From assembly GCF_964199755.1 (NCBI RefSeq), contig NC_133899.1, positions 2,604,001 to 2,668,000 on the forward strand: a stretch of 64,000 nt of DNA, in the 5' to 3' direction. This DNA comes from Larus michahellis (lineage: Eukaryota > Chordata > Aves > Charadriiformes > Laridae). The translations under genes were made by a program, and so were the position numbers. This document shows, piece after piece, positions 56,501-64,000 of the stretch (the stretch's first letter is position 1; the number at the start of each line of letters is the position of its first letter). Under the pieces are notes generated by a model. That model ran no database searches. It saw only the letters and a list, made by a program, of their open reading frames with translations, and was not told where the DNA came from.

Positions 56501-59500
56501 GGTGGCTGGTGGAAGCGGAGGAAATCCTGGGGTTTTTATCGAATGAAAGCAGCTCTCAGTTGAGAGGACAATGTGACAATATCTGTTTGCATAGCATCTT
56601 CCAGCAGGAAGGTCCCCAGAATGTTTTCTTCGCAGGGAGAAGATATCTGAGAGATTACCTCGCCGATAGCACGTTGCAGTGTGAGAAAGTTTTGAGGACT
56701 CGGTAATGGCCGGTTGATTGAGACAAGTATATTTGGGGCTGATCGTTTGGTGTGTTACTCCCTGTGAATTGAGCGCTGTAAAACCGGAGGAATCAGCCCA
56801 ATAGAAATAAGTGCACGTGTTCTCTAGCATAAGCTGAAATGCATCATCAGCGTGGTAATTAAGTAATTTGCCTCCAGGTTTCTGTTTCAACACCCACCAA
56901 AGGCGCTTGGGGTTCACAGTCCCTCTGCATCGATCCTTTTTTGTTTTTGTTTTCTGCAGGTGACGTGACAAACCTGACGCCTGAGCACTCCTTCGAAGGC
57001 ACAAAAGTAGGCGTGGGGAACATCGTGTTAGCTTTGTACAGCGGTCTCTTTGCCTATGGAGGATGGTAAGACGCAGCCCCCCTCTCCTTTTTTTCAGTGC
57101 TAAATACTGTAGTGCATTCCTTTTGTCCCCAGGTTGTGTTTGCAGGAAGAGTGTGGTCCAGGGCTTCCCATCTTTCTTGTGACCAGGGCGAGGAGGCGGA
57201 TGCTTTGGGTTTGCCTAGTAATGTTAATAGTCATACTTCACACCCCACTTCCAGCCAGGACTTAAGCACAAAGAAGCGGAGGGGATCGTGGGATTTAGAA
57301 GAGGCAGCAGATGACGGGTGATGATGCGCCGTGATGCTCGGTGCAGCTCCTAGGTGGTGTTAAGAGAAAGGGGCACGGTGGATTTGGGTAGCGGAAGAGA
57401 GGTGTGCCACGTGCCAACAGATTACTTCGAGCACCAGACTTGGGGCTCCTGGAGGGCTTCTTTATCACTCCCCTTGAGCACTTGCAAGCACAAGGAGCCT
57501 GCTCAATTTGCTGTGAAAACAGGCCAGATGCAGCCATCCTTATCGCTTGGAGGGTGGCCCTGTGCCTCGTGGGTCCAGCTCTTCACCCTGCGATCACCCC
57601 TCCTCCGGCAAGGAAGCCGGCAGTATGGTGTGCTAGATCCACTGGCATCAGCTGGGGCTTGCGCTTGGAAGGTTTTGGACTAGGCAACAGCCTTCATAAG
57701 TTTTATCGTGGCGTCAGGCTCTCTGCCCCTCCTGAAATTCCCTTGCAGATGAGTAAGATGAAGGGCTTCATTTCTTCCATGGACTAACCAGAATTAACCA
57801 CCGTTCTTTTTAAATTACAGGAATTACTTGAATTTTGTTACAGAAGAGATGATAAATCCCTACAGGTAGGTGGGTGTCCTGTGATGACTTCCCCAGGAGG
57901 AAAAGCTAATGTTCTTGGGAAGCCCCTTCCTCGTGTGTGTGAAAGGGGCTGTTAATCAGCCCAGAAGCCAAGGAATTTTTCTTGGGAAATAGAAAACAAG
58001 CTAAATTAATAGCATTGTTCCTCCCTGGAATAGAGGAAGGGGAATAATAACCTCTGTATGAGAAGGGCTGTTGCTTACACTGCTTTCCTGTACTATGTTA
58101 TCGGTGTTGTCGCAAAGTCTGGCTTCCTTGGCAGGACACCTCTCTGAATTATGGGCGAGGAAGAAGCACTCATGGCTTATTGCTGTCCTGTATGAACTTC
58201 CACGGGAGTGTTTGTTCGTACATATGTTTGTCACGTGGTCTTCCTGTTCTCTTGAGCAATAGCTGCTTTCTGTGCTGCCCGTGCCTTTCAGGGTTATGCA
58301 GGGGACCTGGTGAGATCGGGGGGGGCACACCAAAGCAGGACATCACCGAGAAGTCATTTTTCTCATAGGGAAGGTGCCTGTGAGGCACCATCAATATGAG
58401 CTTCAGGGTCACTTGTGCAAGAACTCATTCCTGGCTGACCCTGGCAGTGATTAGCGCCTGCTGGGAAGCATCAGATTTGGTACGCCCCTTCCTTGACAAA
58501 CAGAGTTATAAGAAGGTTTCTGCAGTTTGCAATTATTTTCTTGTCCTCTGAATGCAGTCATGGTATTTGACTCTCTCCTCCTGTGGCTTTGAGCTCCACC
58601 AGACCAATTATACGTGGCATCAAGCAGGGTTTCCTTTTTCAGTTTCCGTTCGCAAATGAAGTTAGACTATTTGGAAAGGCAAATTCGTACCAATGCAGCC
58701 TCATCTTTACAGACACGCTCAGACTGTGTCTGAACTTGTTTTCTTTGAGTTTCAGCAGTCCAGTCAGCTGCACAGAGTTAGAGCCTAAAACCTGCCCACT
58801 AAATCCCCGATCTTTCCGTCTCCCACAAGAAACCCACCGGTACAAACGCTTCTCCTTTGCCCCGAAGAGAACGCATGCGGTAGTGCTGCTGGCTAGCAAG
58901 AGACACGGGGGGTTATTTTTAATTAATTGCCTTTGCGGTGATCTTAAATTACTGCTTGCCCAGACAGACAGAGTCTCTCCGTGCAAAAAGTCCCTTCAGC
59001 CATAATCCTTCCTTCTACATCTGTCAGCCTCCAGGCTGGTCCTGTGCGGGCATCCTCTCCTCTCCTAGGGGGGCAGCCCGTGGCTGGGAAACTGGACGCG
59101 CGGAAGAGCCAAAAAAGAGCAGAACGGCTCGAGCCAACTTTAAGCGAGCGCAGGAGGGGCTGCAGCACGAGCCACCGATCCCTGGCATCAACAGCTCTCT
59201 TCTCTGAACTGCAGCGCTCCATTGCAATCTGTGCTTTCTTCCTAGAAACCTGCCTCTGGCTATCATCATCTCGCTACCTGTAGTCACTTTGGTTTATGTG
59301 CTGACAAACTTGGCTTACTTCACGACGCTGTCGACGGAGCAGATGCTGACGTCCGAAGCCGTGGCTGTGGTAAGATAGGTGCATTTTTGATGTGACTCAT
59401 CTGTTGTCCAGGGCTGGTTAAATCAGACTTAACGATCTCCGCATACAGTCTCCTAGTTTGTTCCATGCTGATCATGGCTGCTTACAAAAAAAGTGGTGTT

Positions 59501-61943
59501 TGACAGGAGATAAAGAGCAACTGTGACGGGAGCAGGGAAGAACAGTGTGATACCAAGTGGGATTAATCACGGACAATAGTAAGGGTGGGCAGACAGTTAA
59601 CGCTGCTCTTAATTCGTAAATATGCAAGGTTGCTGCTGGCCTCATGACTTATCATCAGTTACCAGAGCGTGGTATTTATGGGAAAAGGTCATTCAGTCAA
59701 TACTGAACTAGATTGTTCTCTCTCTGTATCTTCCTTGTTTTAATTAAGACAGAAAAAATAATACTTCTATTAATTAAAATGCCATTAGGGTCAGAATCCT
59801 GATTGCTTCCGAAGTGAGCAGCGTGGTATGATCTCACAAACTGAGCGTGACCAGGATTGTTCGGTGCCTGAAGGGGCATCTCCCGGTCCAGGATGAGCTG
59901 GTCTGGGCCATTCGGGTGGCAGCTCTCCGTCCTTTGGGTTAGTCCCCAGCCCCGCTCCAGGCTGCACATACCCGGTGCTGAGCTACTGGAGATGCCAGGC
60001 TTGGTTGGGTTGCCCTAGTTGTGTGCCTTCGCAGTGAAGCAGTGCAGGGTCAGTTCGTGATATAAAACTACAGCTCCAGGTCACTGCATCCCCTGGGGCT
60101 GTGTCCCAGGTCCTTACCCAGCAGCTGGCAACAGCTGCCTCTCTGAATCTCCTCGCGGTTTCCGTTTGGTCTTGAACTTCTGGGTAGCTTTTCTGATAAA
60201 TGCTGTGTCCTGACTCTTGAGGGAAGGGCTTTCTGCTGATTTTTTTTTTGTTTGTTTGTTTGTCATTCCACAATATGATTTTTCAGGATGGAGGAGCAGC
60301 ACATGGCAATATGGAAAACTCCGCAACACCTTCAGCACTAAGCCACGTCATTTATTCAGATTGCTACAAATACTAAATCTTTGCAGGCAGCTGGGAGTCC
60401 TTTTGGGCATTCTGGGTGTGAACTGTCTTGTCTTGTTGCCCCCTGTTTAGGATTTTGGGAACTATCACCTTGGCGTCATGTCCTGGATCATACCCGTCTT
60501 TGTTGGCTTGTCGTGCTTTGGATCCGTTAATGGATCTCTCTTCACTTCTTCCCGGTAGGCTTCTTGCTCAATTTTGTGGTTTTTGTTTATAAGCCATGCT
60601 TAATGTGTCTTCGTTGGGAATTGTCCTCCAAAGAGCAGCTGTGGTTAGACACGAAGTCTAAAGGGTCTGGAGACCACGTGGGGAAGGCCCAAAAAAAAAA
60701 ATTTGAGACTTTAAAACCATATCCAGTTTAAAGGAAAAACCCTTTCAGTGGTCTTAGTCTTCTATTCCTCAGGCAAAGTCCTGTTGAAGTTATTAGAACA
60801 TAAACAAACACAGGCTTGGGGCTCAGTGATGTTGCCTGAGAAAGTGGCTTTAATGAAAAGCAGAAACCTATGAAACTTCAGGGCTGAGAATCGCTCCAGA
60901 AAGGGGAGAGAGGACAAGGCAGGATGGGGACGGTGGAGGTTCCAGCTCTGACACACACCGCCCGATTTGTCTTAGGAAAGTTGCGTAATTGCTCTCTCTG
61001 GAAAGGAGGGCAAAATACATCTTTTCTTGCGTTCTTTGTCCATCTCCAGCCTTCCTTCTAAGACAGGGACTTTTAACGGTGTATGTGCAGAACACCCTGT
61101 GCTGGGGTCTGATCCTGGAGCGCCCCACTCCTGAACCAGTGACTAGCAAGAGGGCACTGCTGGCGTTCTGCGGGGCACCACGAAGGTGGAAAACCTGCGT
61201 GGAGCCTGGACGTTTCAGTCTTGCTGCCTCAGCACTGTCTAGGCTGGGCTTGGGCTGTCCCCGCTTGTTTTCTGCTGAAGACAAACCCCAGCTGAAGGTG
61301 GGGCTGAAGGTGGTAACTGCTCTGTCTCCCCCACCTCAGGCTGTTCTTCGTGGGATCCCGAGAAGGACACTTGCCTTCAATCCTGTCTATGATTCACCCC
61401 AGGCTTCTCACTCCCGTGCCCTCCCTTGTCTTTACGGTAAGCACCTGGCTCTGTGGTGATGATCTGGTATTGAGAAATGGGTTGGGGGTTGGATCCCATC
61501 GGCGTGGTTGGAGAGGGGCTACTTGGGCACCACCTCCAGACACAGCCATTCCTGCATGCGCCTACAGGAGAGGATAGACCCATCTCCTTCTCATCATATC
61601 CTCATATTCCACTCCTTCTGTTTTGAAATTGTTCCGGGCACCGATTGAAAATAGCTTAACTATGTAAAAAATAATCAACGCGATTCTTGTCCTGGCAGAT
61701 AGTTCTTCTAAAATACCTGTATTTAGTGTTGTAACATACGTGGGTTTGCCTACTGTCTTTGCGAATGGCTTTTTTTTTTTTTTCCGGATGCAGTGCGTCA
61801 TGACCCTGCTGTATGCCTTCTCCAACAACATTTTCTCAGTCATCAACTTCTTCAGCTTCTTCAACTGGCTGTGTGTGGCTCTGGCCATCATCGGCATGAT
61901 GTGGCTGCGTTACAAGAAGCCAGAGCTAGAAAGGCCCATCAAG
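28935..61943 (+). CDS. SLC7A5: large neutral amino acid transporter LAT1 (partial, 8 exons)
   Basis: Light chain of the CD98 (SLC3A2-SLC7A5) heterodimer, which exchanges leucine and other large neutral amino acids at the plasma membrane. Joining 28935-29538, 43279-43404, 56960-57065, 57821-57865, 59246-59369, 60451-60554, 61340-61436 and 61794-61943 gives 452 uninterrupted codons with consistent phases and GT-AG introns. Sequence is nearly identical to mammalian LAT1 from residue 66. Visible landmarks: substrate-binding GSG at 87-89 in TM1, Cys186 (human Cys164) for the disulfide to CD98hc, and gating Phe274 (human Phe252). TM1-10 are present; TM11-12 and the C-terminus (about 76 residues) lie to the right of the window. 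The cytosolic N-terminus is about 22 residues longer than in human and rich in Ser and Gly. Start context CCACCATGT is strong. Confidence 0.97.
31250..31365 (+). repeat. MIR/L2-like relic
   Basis: The succession CCCATTTTACTGATCAGAAAAC, AGGGGTAAAGTAGACTTGCCCATGG and GATGCCAGGTCTCATTCC follows the order of the conserved core-to-tail part of MIR/L2 type elements (bottom of the ladder CCCATTTTACAGATG..., AAGTGACTTGCCC..., CCCAGGTCT...). It is clearly diverged, as expected for an element older than the bird-mammal split. Confidence 0.45.
37142..37179 (+). repeat. 19-bp tandem duplication
   Basis: The 19-base word at 37142-37160 recurs at 37161-37179 with one mismatch (CATC versus CGTC). Each copy holds the near-palindrome TTACAATTGTA. 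It looks like a recent replication slip in intron 1 of SLC7A5. Confidence 0.9.
43165..43184 (+). repeat. A20 run before SLC7A5 exon 2
   Basis: Twenty consecutive A, followed by GAAAAAGC, ending 94 bases before the exon 2 acceptor. It could be the tail of a retroposed sequence whose body (roughly 42755-43164, GC-richer) I cannot identify, or a simple A-run. Confidence 0.85.
43279..43404 (+). CDS. SLC7A5: SLC7A5 exon 2
   Basis: Encodes residues 202-243 (first codon shared with exon 1, last base carried over): [20 protein letters not shown], then TM5 with a run of Leu, Ala and Ile. 126 bases, phase 1 at both ends, donor GTGAGT. Almost every residue matches mammalian LAT1. Confidence 0.97.
53400..54245 (+). 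mobile_element. LTR-like block (putative solo LTR)
   Basis: A block of about 850 bases differs in texture from its flanks. It is not GC-skewed, has words unlike the surrounding intron, and shows promoter-like TATAAAAAA (53665-53673) followed 310 bases later by AATAAATTGCACTG (AATAAA at 53980-53985). An earlier AATAAA lies at 53609-53614. TATA, then AATAAA, then a U5-like stretch is the order in a retroviral long terminal repeat in the + orientation. I cannot fix TG...CA ends or a target-site duplication. No gag, pol or env frame accompanies it, so a solo LTR fits best. An alternative is a retroposed 3' UTR. Family assignment needs a repeat library. Confidence 0.4.
56444..56533 (+). repeat. 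45-bp tandem duplication
   Basis: Unit 56444-56488 is repeated at 56489-56533 with about 80-90% identity (CTGCTTTAT..GGTGGCTGGTGG...GAGGAAATCCTGGG). As 45 is a multiple of three, it produces a two-fold 15-residue repeat in an 89-codon frame (56437-56706), which I regard as non-coding. Just upstream, 56356-56415 shows a second, weaker duplication of about 30 bases (TGATATTCA...AAGAA...). Confidence 0.9.
56960..57065 (+). CDS. SLC7A5: SLC7A5 exon 3
   Basis: Encodes residues 244-278 and two bases of Trp279. It starts with the extracellular loop ([17 protein letters not shown]), which is more variable than the rest, then the TM6 start [15 protein letters not shown]. Phe274 is the residue that in human LAT1 (Phe252) gates the substrate site. 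An N-x-T sequon (Asn248) is visible; LAT1 itself is usually described as unglycosylated. Donor GTAAGA. Confidence 0.97.
57066..57820 (+). other. SLC7A5: SLC7A5 intron 3
   Basis: Short intron of 755 bases without recognised features. Two overlapping + frames at 57354-57787 have no match to a known family. The acceptor is TTTTTAAATTACAG. Confidence 0.85.
57821..57865 (+). CDS. SLC7A5: SLC7A5 exon 4
   Basis: A 45-base exon completing Trp279 and encoding [14 protein letters not shown] plus two bases of Arg. The segment [10 protein letters not shown] is invariant among LAT transporters and forms the end of the broken TM6 helix. Phase 2 at both ends, donor GTAGGT. Confidence 0.96.
57866..59245 (+). 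other. SLC7A5: SLC7A5 intron 4
   Basis: Intron of 1.4 kb with no recognised gene or repeat. The frames at 58583-59005 (+) and 58639-58986 (-) face each other and look like shadows. The acceptor is TGCTTTCTTCCTAG. Confidence 0.85.
59246..59369 (+). CDS. SLC7A5: SLC7A5 exon 5
   Basis: Encodes Arg294 (shared codon) to Val335: [20 protein letters not shown] (TM7) and [20 protein letters not shown]. Phase 2 in, phase 0 out, donor GTAAGA. One of the most conserved stretches of the LAT family. Confidence 0.97.
59370..60450 (+). other. SLC7A5: SLC7A5 intron 5
   Basis: Intron of 1.1 kb with a TTTG tetranucleotide stretch near 60248-60262; otherwise nothing recognised. The acceptor is TTGCCCCCTGTTTAG. 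Confidence 0.85.
60451..60554 (+). CDS. SLC7A5: SLC7A5 exon 6
   Basis: Encodes residues 336-369 and two bases of Arg370: [20 protein letters not shown] followed by [14 protein letters not shown], corresponding to TM8. The Ser-Cys-Phe-Gly-Ser-Val-Asn-Gly run lines the transport path in the family. Donor GTAGGC. Confidence 0.97.
60555..61339 (+). other. SLC7A5: SLC7A5 intron 6
   Basis: Intron of 785 bases, GC-rich towards its 3' end, with an A-run near 60690. The + frame running from 60989 through 61459 crosses exon 7 in another frame and is a shadow. The acceptor is CTCCCCCACCTCAG. Confidence 0.85.
61340..61436 (+). CDS. SLC7A5: SLC7A5 exon 7
   Basis: Encodes residues 370-402: [20 protein letters not shown], then [21 protein letters not shown] is a LAT signature in the intracellular loop after TM8. 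Phase 2 in, phase 0 out, donor GTAAGC. Confidence 0.97.
61437..61793 (+). other. SLC7A5: SLC7A5 intron 7
   Basis: Intron of 357 bases. The acceptor has a 13-base T-run ending in CCGGATGCAG, so the last dozen bases before exon 8 are less pyrimidine-rich than usual. Confidence 0.9.
61794..61943 (+). CDS. SLC7A5: SLC7A5 exon 8 (last in window)
   Basis: Encodes residues 403-452: [20 protein letters not shown] (TM9), [20 protein letters not shown] (TM10) and [10 protein letters not shown]. Phase 0 both sides, donor GTGAGA. The next residues of the family (a VNLALPVFF-type start of TM11) are not found in the remaining 2 kb, so the gene continues beyond the window. Confidence 0.97.
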
Positions 61944-62713
61944 GTGAGAACAGTGTGGCGATCGCGTGGTGGGTCCTCCCTGAGTCCCTTCTCAGCACCT
62001 GTGAAGGTTCAGCAAGTAGGGCTGCTTGTCCTGCGTGAAGAGGGACTGGGATCGCAAGCCTGCGGGGGGAAACGGTGTGTTGTAGCTAACGCGGGTGTCC
62101 CTGCTGCAGGGAAATCTGCCGAATGCGGGAGGACAAAGAGCTGCCATGGCCGTGGGGACATCAGAGTGAAGGAGGCTCTGGGTGACGGAGATGCGGGGTG
62201 TTCTGGTGGGGTAGCCCAGTGGGAAGCTCTCGGTGACTAACATGTTCCCCAGGACAAATCCCAGGCTGTGGCTCTCAGTGAAACACTCTGTACCATCGTG
62301 GAATTCACTTAAAATAGTTTTTTAATAAAGCAGGCAAACCCACGCCTGCAGAGAGGAGAACTTTGTTCTCTTTGTCCTTGGCCAGCTTGGCAGTACCGTG
62401 TCCCATCTGGGAGGAGGCCAAGATCATGTCAGCCACAAGCATGTCTGCCTGCCTTAAAGGCATGTTTCTCACTCTCCCCCTGCACACTCAGGTCTCTGCC
62501 AGGCAACAGGCAGCCAGACAGAAACAAACTCGCAGACCTGTACCGGTGCCCTCCCAAAGTAACTCTTTGCGGGGCATTTCCTCTGGTTTTTGGTTTTTCT
62601 TGTAAAGGCTGGGCTGCTCTCAGCGGGTGCGCTGCTCAGAGCAGTGTGGCCGAGTCCCCCAAGAAACGGCAGCGAAGATGCTCCGTCATGTGCCCTGGTT
62701 GCTGCTGAATTTA

Positions 62714-62746
62714 TGGAATTTTTTTTACGGAATTTTTTTTTTTTCC
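62714..62746 (-). repeat. A-rich tail next to the CR1
   Basis: Read with the CR1, its 3' end is followed by CTCCGG, a run of 12 A, TTCCGT, a run of 8 A and TTCCAT. This imperfect A-run repeat stands where CR1 elements normally have ATTCTRTG-type repeats. Confidence 0.7.
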
Positions 62747-63660
62747 GGAGTTGTAAGGGACCTCTAGAGATCATCTAGTCCCACTCCCCTGCTAAAGCAG
62801 GATTGCCCAGAGCACATCACTCAGGACTGCATCCAGGCGGGTCTTTAAAGTCTCCAGAGAAGGGGACTCCACACCCTCCCTGGGCAGCCTGTTCCAGGGC
62901 TCTGTCACCCTTGCTGTAAAGAAGTTTTTTCTCATATTTGTTCGGAACTTCCTATGTTCCAGCTTGTGCCCGTTACCCCTTGTCCTGTTACTGGGAACCA
63001 CTGAAAGGAGTCTGGCTCCATTCTCCTTAAACCCACCCTTTAGATACTTGTCAATATTAATAAGGTCTCCCCTCGGCCTTCTCTTCTCCAGGCTAAAGAG
63101 TCCCAGCTCTTTCAGCCTTCCCTCATAAGGGACATGCTCCAATCCCTCCATCACCTTTGTTGCCCTACGCTGGACTCTCTCCAGCAGTTCCCTGTCTTTC
63201 TTGAACTGGGGAGCCCAGAGCTGGACACAGTATTCCAGTTGTGGCCTCACCAGTGCAGAGTAGAAGAACAGGAGAATGACCTCCCTTGACCTGCTGACCA
63301 CACTCTTCCCTATGCAGCCCAGAATTCCATTGGGCACCTTGGCGACAAGGGCACATTGCTGGCTCATGGATAATTTACTGTCTACCAAGACCCCCAGATC
63401 CTTTTCTTCAGAGCTGCTTTCCAGCAGGTCCACCCCTAACCTATACTGGTGCCTGACATTCTTCCTCCCCAGGTGCAGGACCCTACACTTGTCCTTGTTG
63501 AACCTCATGAGGTTCTTCTCCGCCCAGCTCCCCAGCCTGTCTAGGTCACACTGGATGGCAGCACGGCCCTCTGGGGTGTCGGCCGCCCCACCCAGTTTGG
63601 TATCATCAGCGAACTTGCTGAGCATACACTCTGTCCCCTCGTCCCGGTCGTCCATTTGAT
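62745..63660 (-). mobile_element. CR1 LINE, 5'-truncated, antisense to SLC7A5
   Basis: On the minus strand an uninterrupted frame of about 285 element-derived codons (stop at 62792-62794) reads as the C-terminal part of CR1 ORF2. It has the reverse-transcriptase catalytic box [11 protein letters not shown] (FADD at about 63602-63613), then [56 protein letters not shown] and [20 protein letters not shown]. The copy starts only about 15 codons before FADD, so it is a dead 5'-truncated insertion. The frame continues upstream to 63694 by chance through flanking DNA. A short 3' UTR ends near 62745 in CTAGATGATCTCTAGAGGTC-type sequence, but the usual ATTCTATG tail is missing. No frameshift or stop over this length suggests a moderately recent insertion. 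Confidence 0.93.
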
Positions 63661-64000
63661 GCTGTCGGTACAGGTTCTTTTTATAAGGAATCATTCAAGT
63701 GTGGAATTGGGGTAAAGAAATGGGTGCTGAGAAAGGTTTATGCTGTCTTGGCCAGCCACGTCTCCCTGCTTTGTTTTGCTGGTATTAAATGTGCATGTTA
63801 GGGGTTGCTCGATACCTTCCCTGTGGCAGTTCAAGGTCACGGTCCCCTTGTTCAGAGCTCTGGGACAAACAGGAGCACTATCCACATAGGGTCCACGGTG
63901 GAATATGAATTCCTTCCCTCCCAGGGCTGTATGGCTAGACAAAATTCACTGGAAGGTGTTCCCTGTTGCCTGATACAACTTCTGACCTGTTCTTTGGGTC
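63661..64000. other. sequence right of the CR1
   Basis: Intronic sequence of SLC7A5 by position. The small minus-strand frame at 63691-63942 shows no known motif. No feature is recognised. Confidence 0.6.

Larger units (their letters stand above)
43405..56959 (+). other. SLC7A5: SLC7A5 intron 2 (13.6 kb)
   Basis: Large intron with no recognised nested gene. It contains a mixed T/C-rich stretch (about 45395-45421), CpG-rich patches (about 47195-47310 and 51890-52065), an A/C-rich stretch (49537-49581), the LTR-like block at 53400-54245 and a 45-base tandem duplication at 56444-56533. The acceptor is TTTTGTTTTCTGCAG. The many open frames here are shadows of GC-rich sequence in a gene-dense isochore. 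Confidence 0.8.
61944..64000 (+). other. SLC7A5: SLC7A5 intron 8 (incomplete)
   Basis: Intronic to the window's end. No downstream SLC7A5 exon is visible. A minus-strand CR1 occupies 62745-63660. A mixed A/T-run stretch precedes it. Confidence 0.75.

Noticed and set aside
56437-56706. 89-codon frame with a two-fold 15-residue repeat
   Set aside because: The repeat is explained by the 45-base tandem duplication; there is no splice context and no homology.
1-64000. tRNA, rRNA, CRISPR array, telomere repeat or bacterial operon structure
   Set aside because: None seen. The window is vertebrate nuclear DNA; no cloverleaf with a GTTCGA-type T-loop box, no regularly spaced direct repeats and no TTAGGG array were found by eye.

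Overview
This is a vertebrate nuclear window, almost certainly from a bird. Two genes split by canonical GT-AG introns are recognisable, both on the + strand. CR1 LINE copies with the 3' end typical of birds and reptiles are present, and the introns carry no primate or rodent SINEs. I cannot name the species.

Layout. Positions 1 to about 9.4 kb: AT-rich non-coding DNA with no recognised coding exon. About 9.46-10.7 kb: a well-formed candidate minus-strand exon and a CpG island. In human 16q24 BANP lies head-to-head with CA5A, so this may be a shared divergent promoter; that is inference. 10,242-22,049: a complete seven-exon CA5A (mitochondrial carbonic anhydrase VA, 304 aa), followed by a probable 3' UTR to the first AATAAA at 25,433. 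About 28.3-29.6 kb: a second CpG island holding the promoter, 5' UTR and first coding exon of SLC7A5 (LAT1). 28,935-61,943: eight SLC7A5 coding exons (452 codons, through transmembrane segment 10). The last part of the protein (TM11-12 and the C-terminus) lies beyond the window. SLC7A5 introns 1 and 2 are each about 13.6 kb. They hold an LTR-like block (53.4-54.2 kb), ancient MIR/L2-like relics, small CpG-rich patches and short tandem duplications. A 5'-truncated CR1 with a still-open 3' reverse-transcriptase frame lies on the minus strand at 62.7-63.7 kb.

Biology. The CA5A product supplies bicarbonate in the mitochondrial matrix for urea-cycle, gluconeogenic and related carboxylation steps. 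SLC7A5 is the light chain of the CD98 heterodimeric exchanger for large neutral amino acids. They are neighbours by conserved synteny (BANP-CA5A-SLC7A5-KLHDC4 in human) and are not known to act as one unit.

I did not find a novel multi-gene system. The observations most worth checking are the minus-strand exon upstream of CA5A, a possible alternative terminal exon in CA5A intron 5, upstream ORFs in front of both genes, the LTR-like block, and the CR1 with an atypical A-rich tail.
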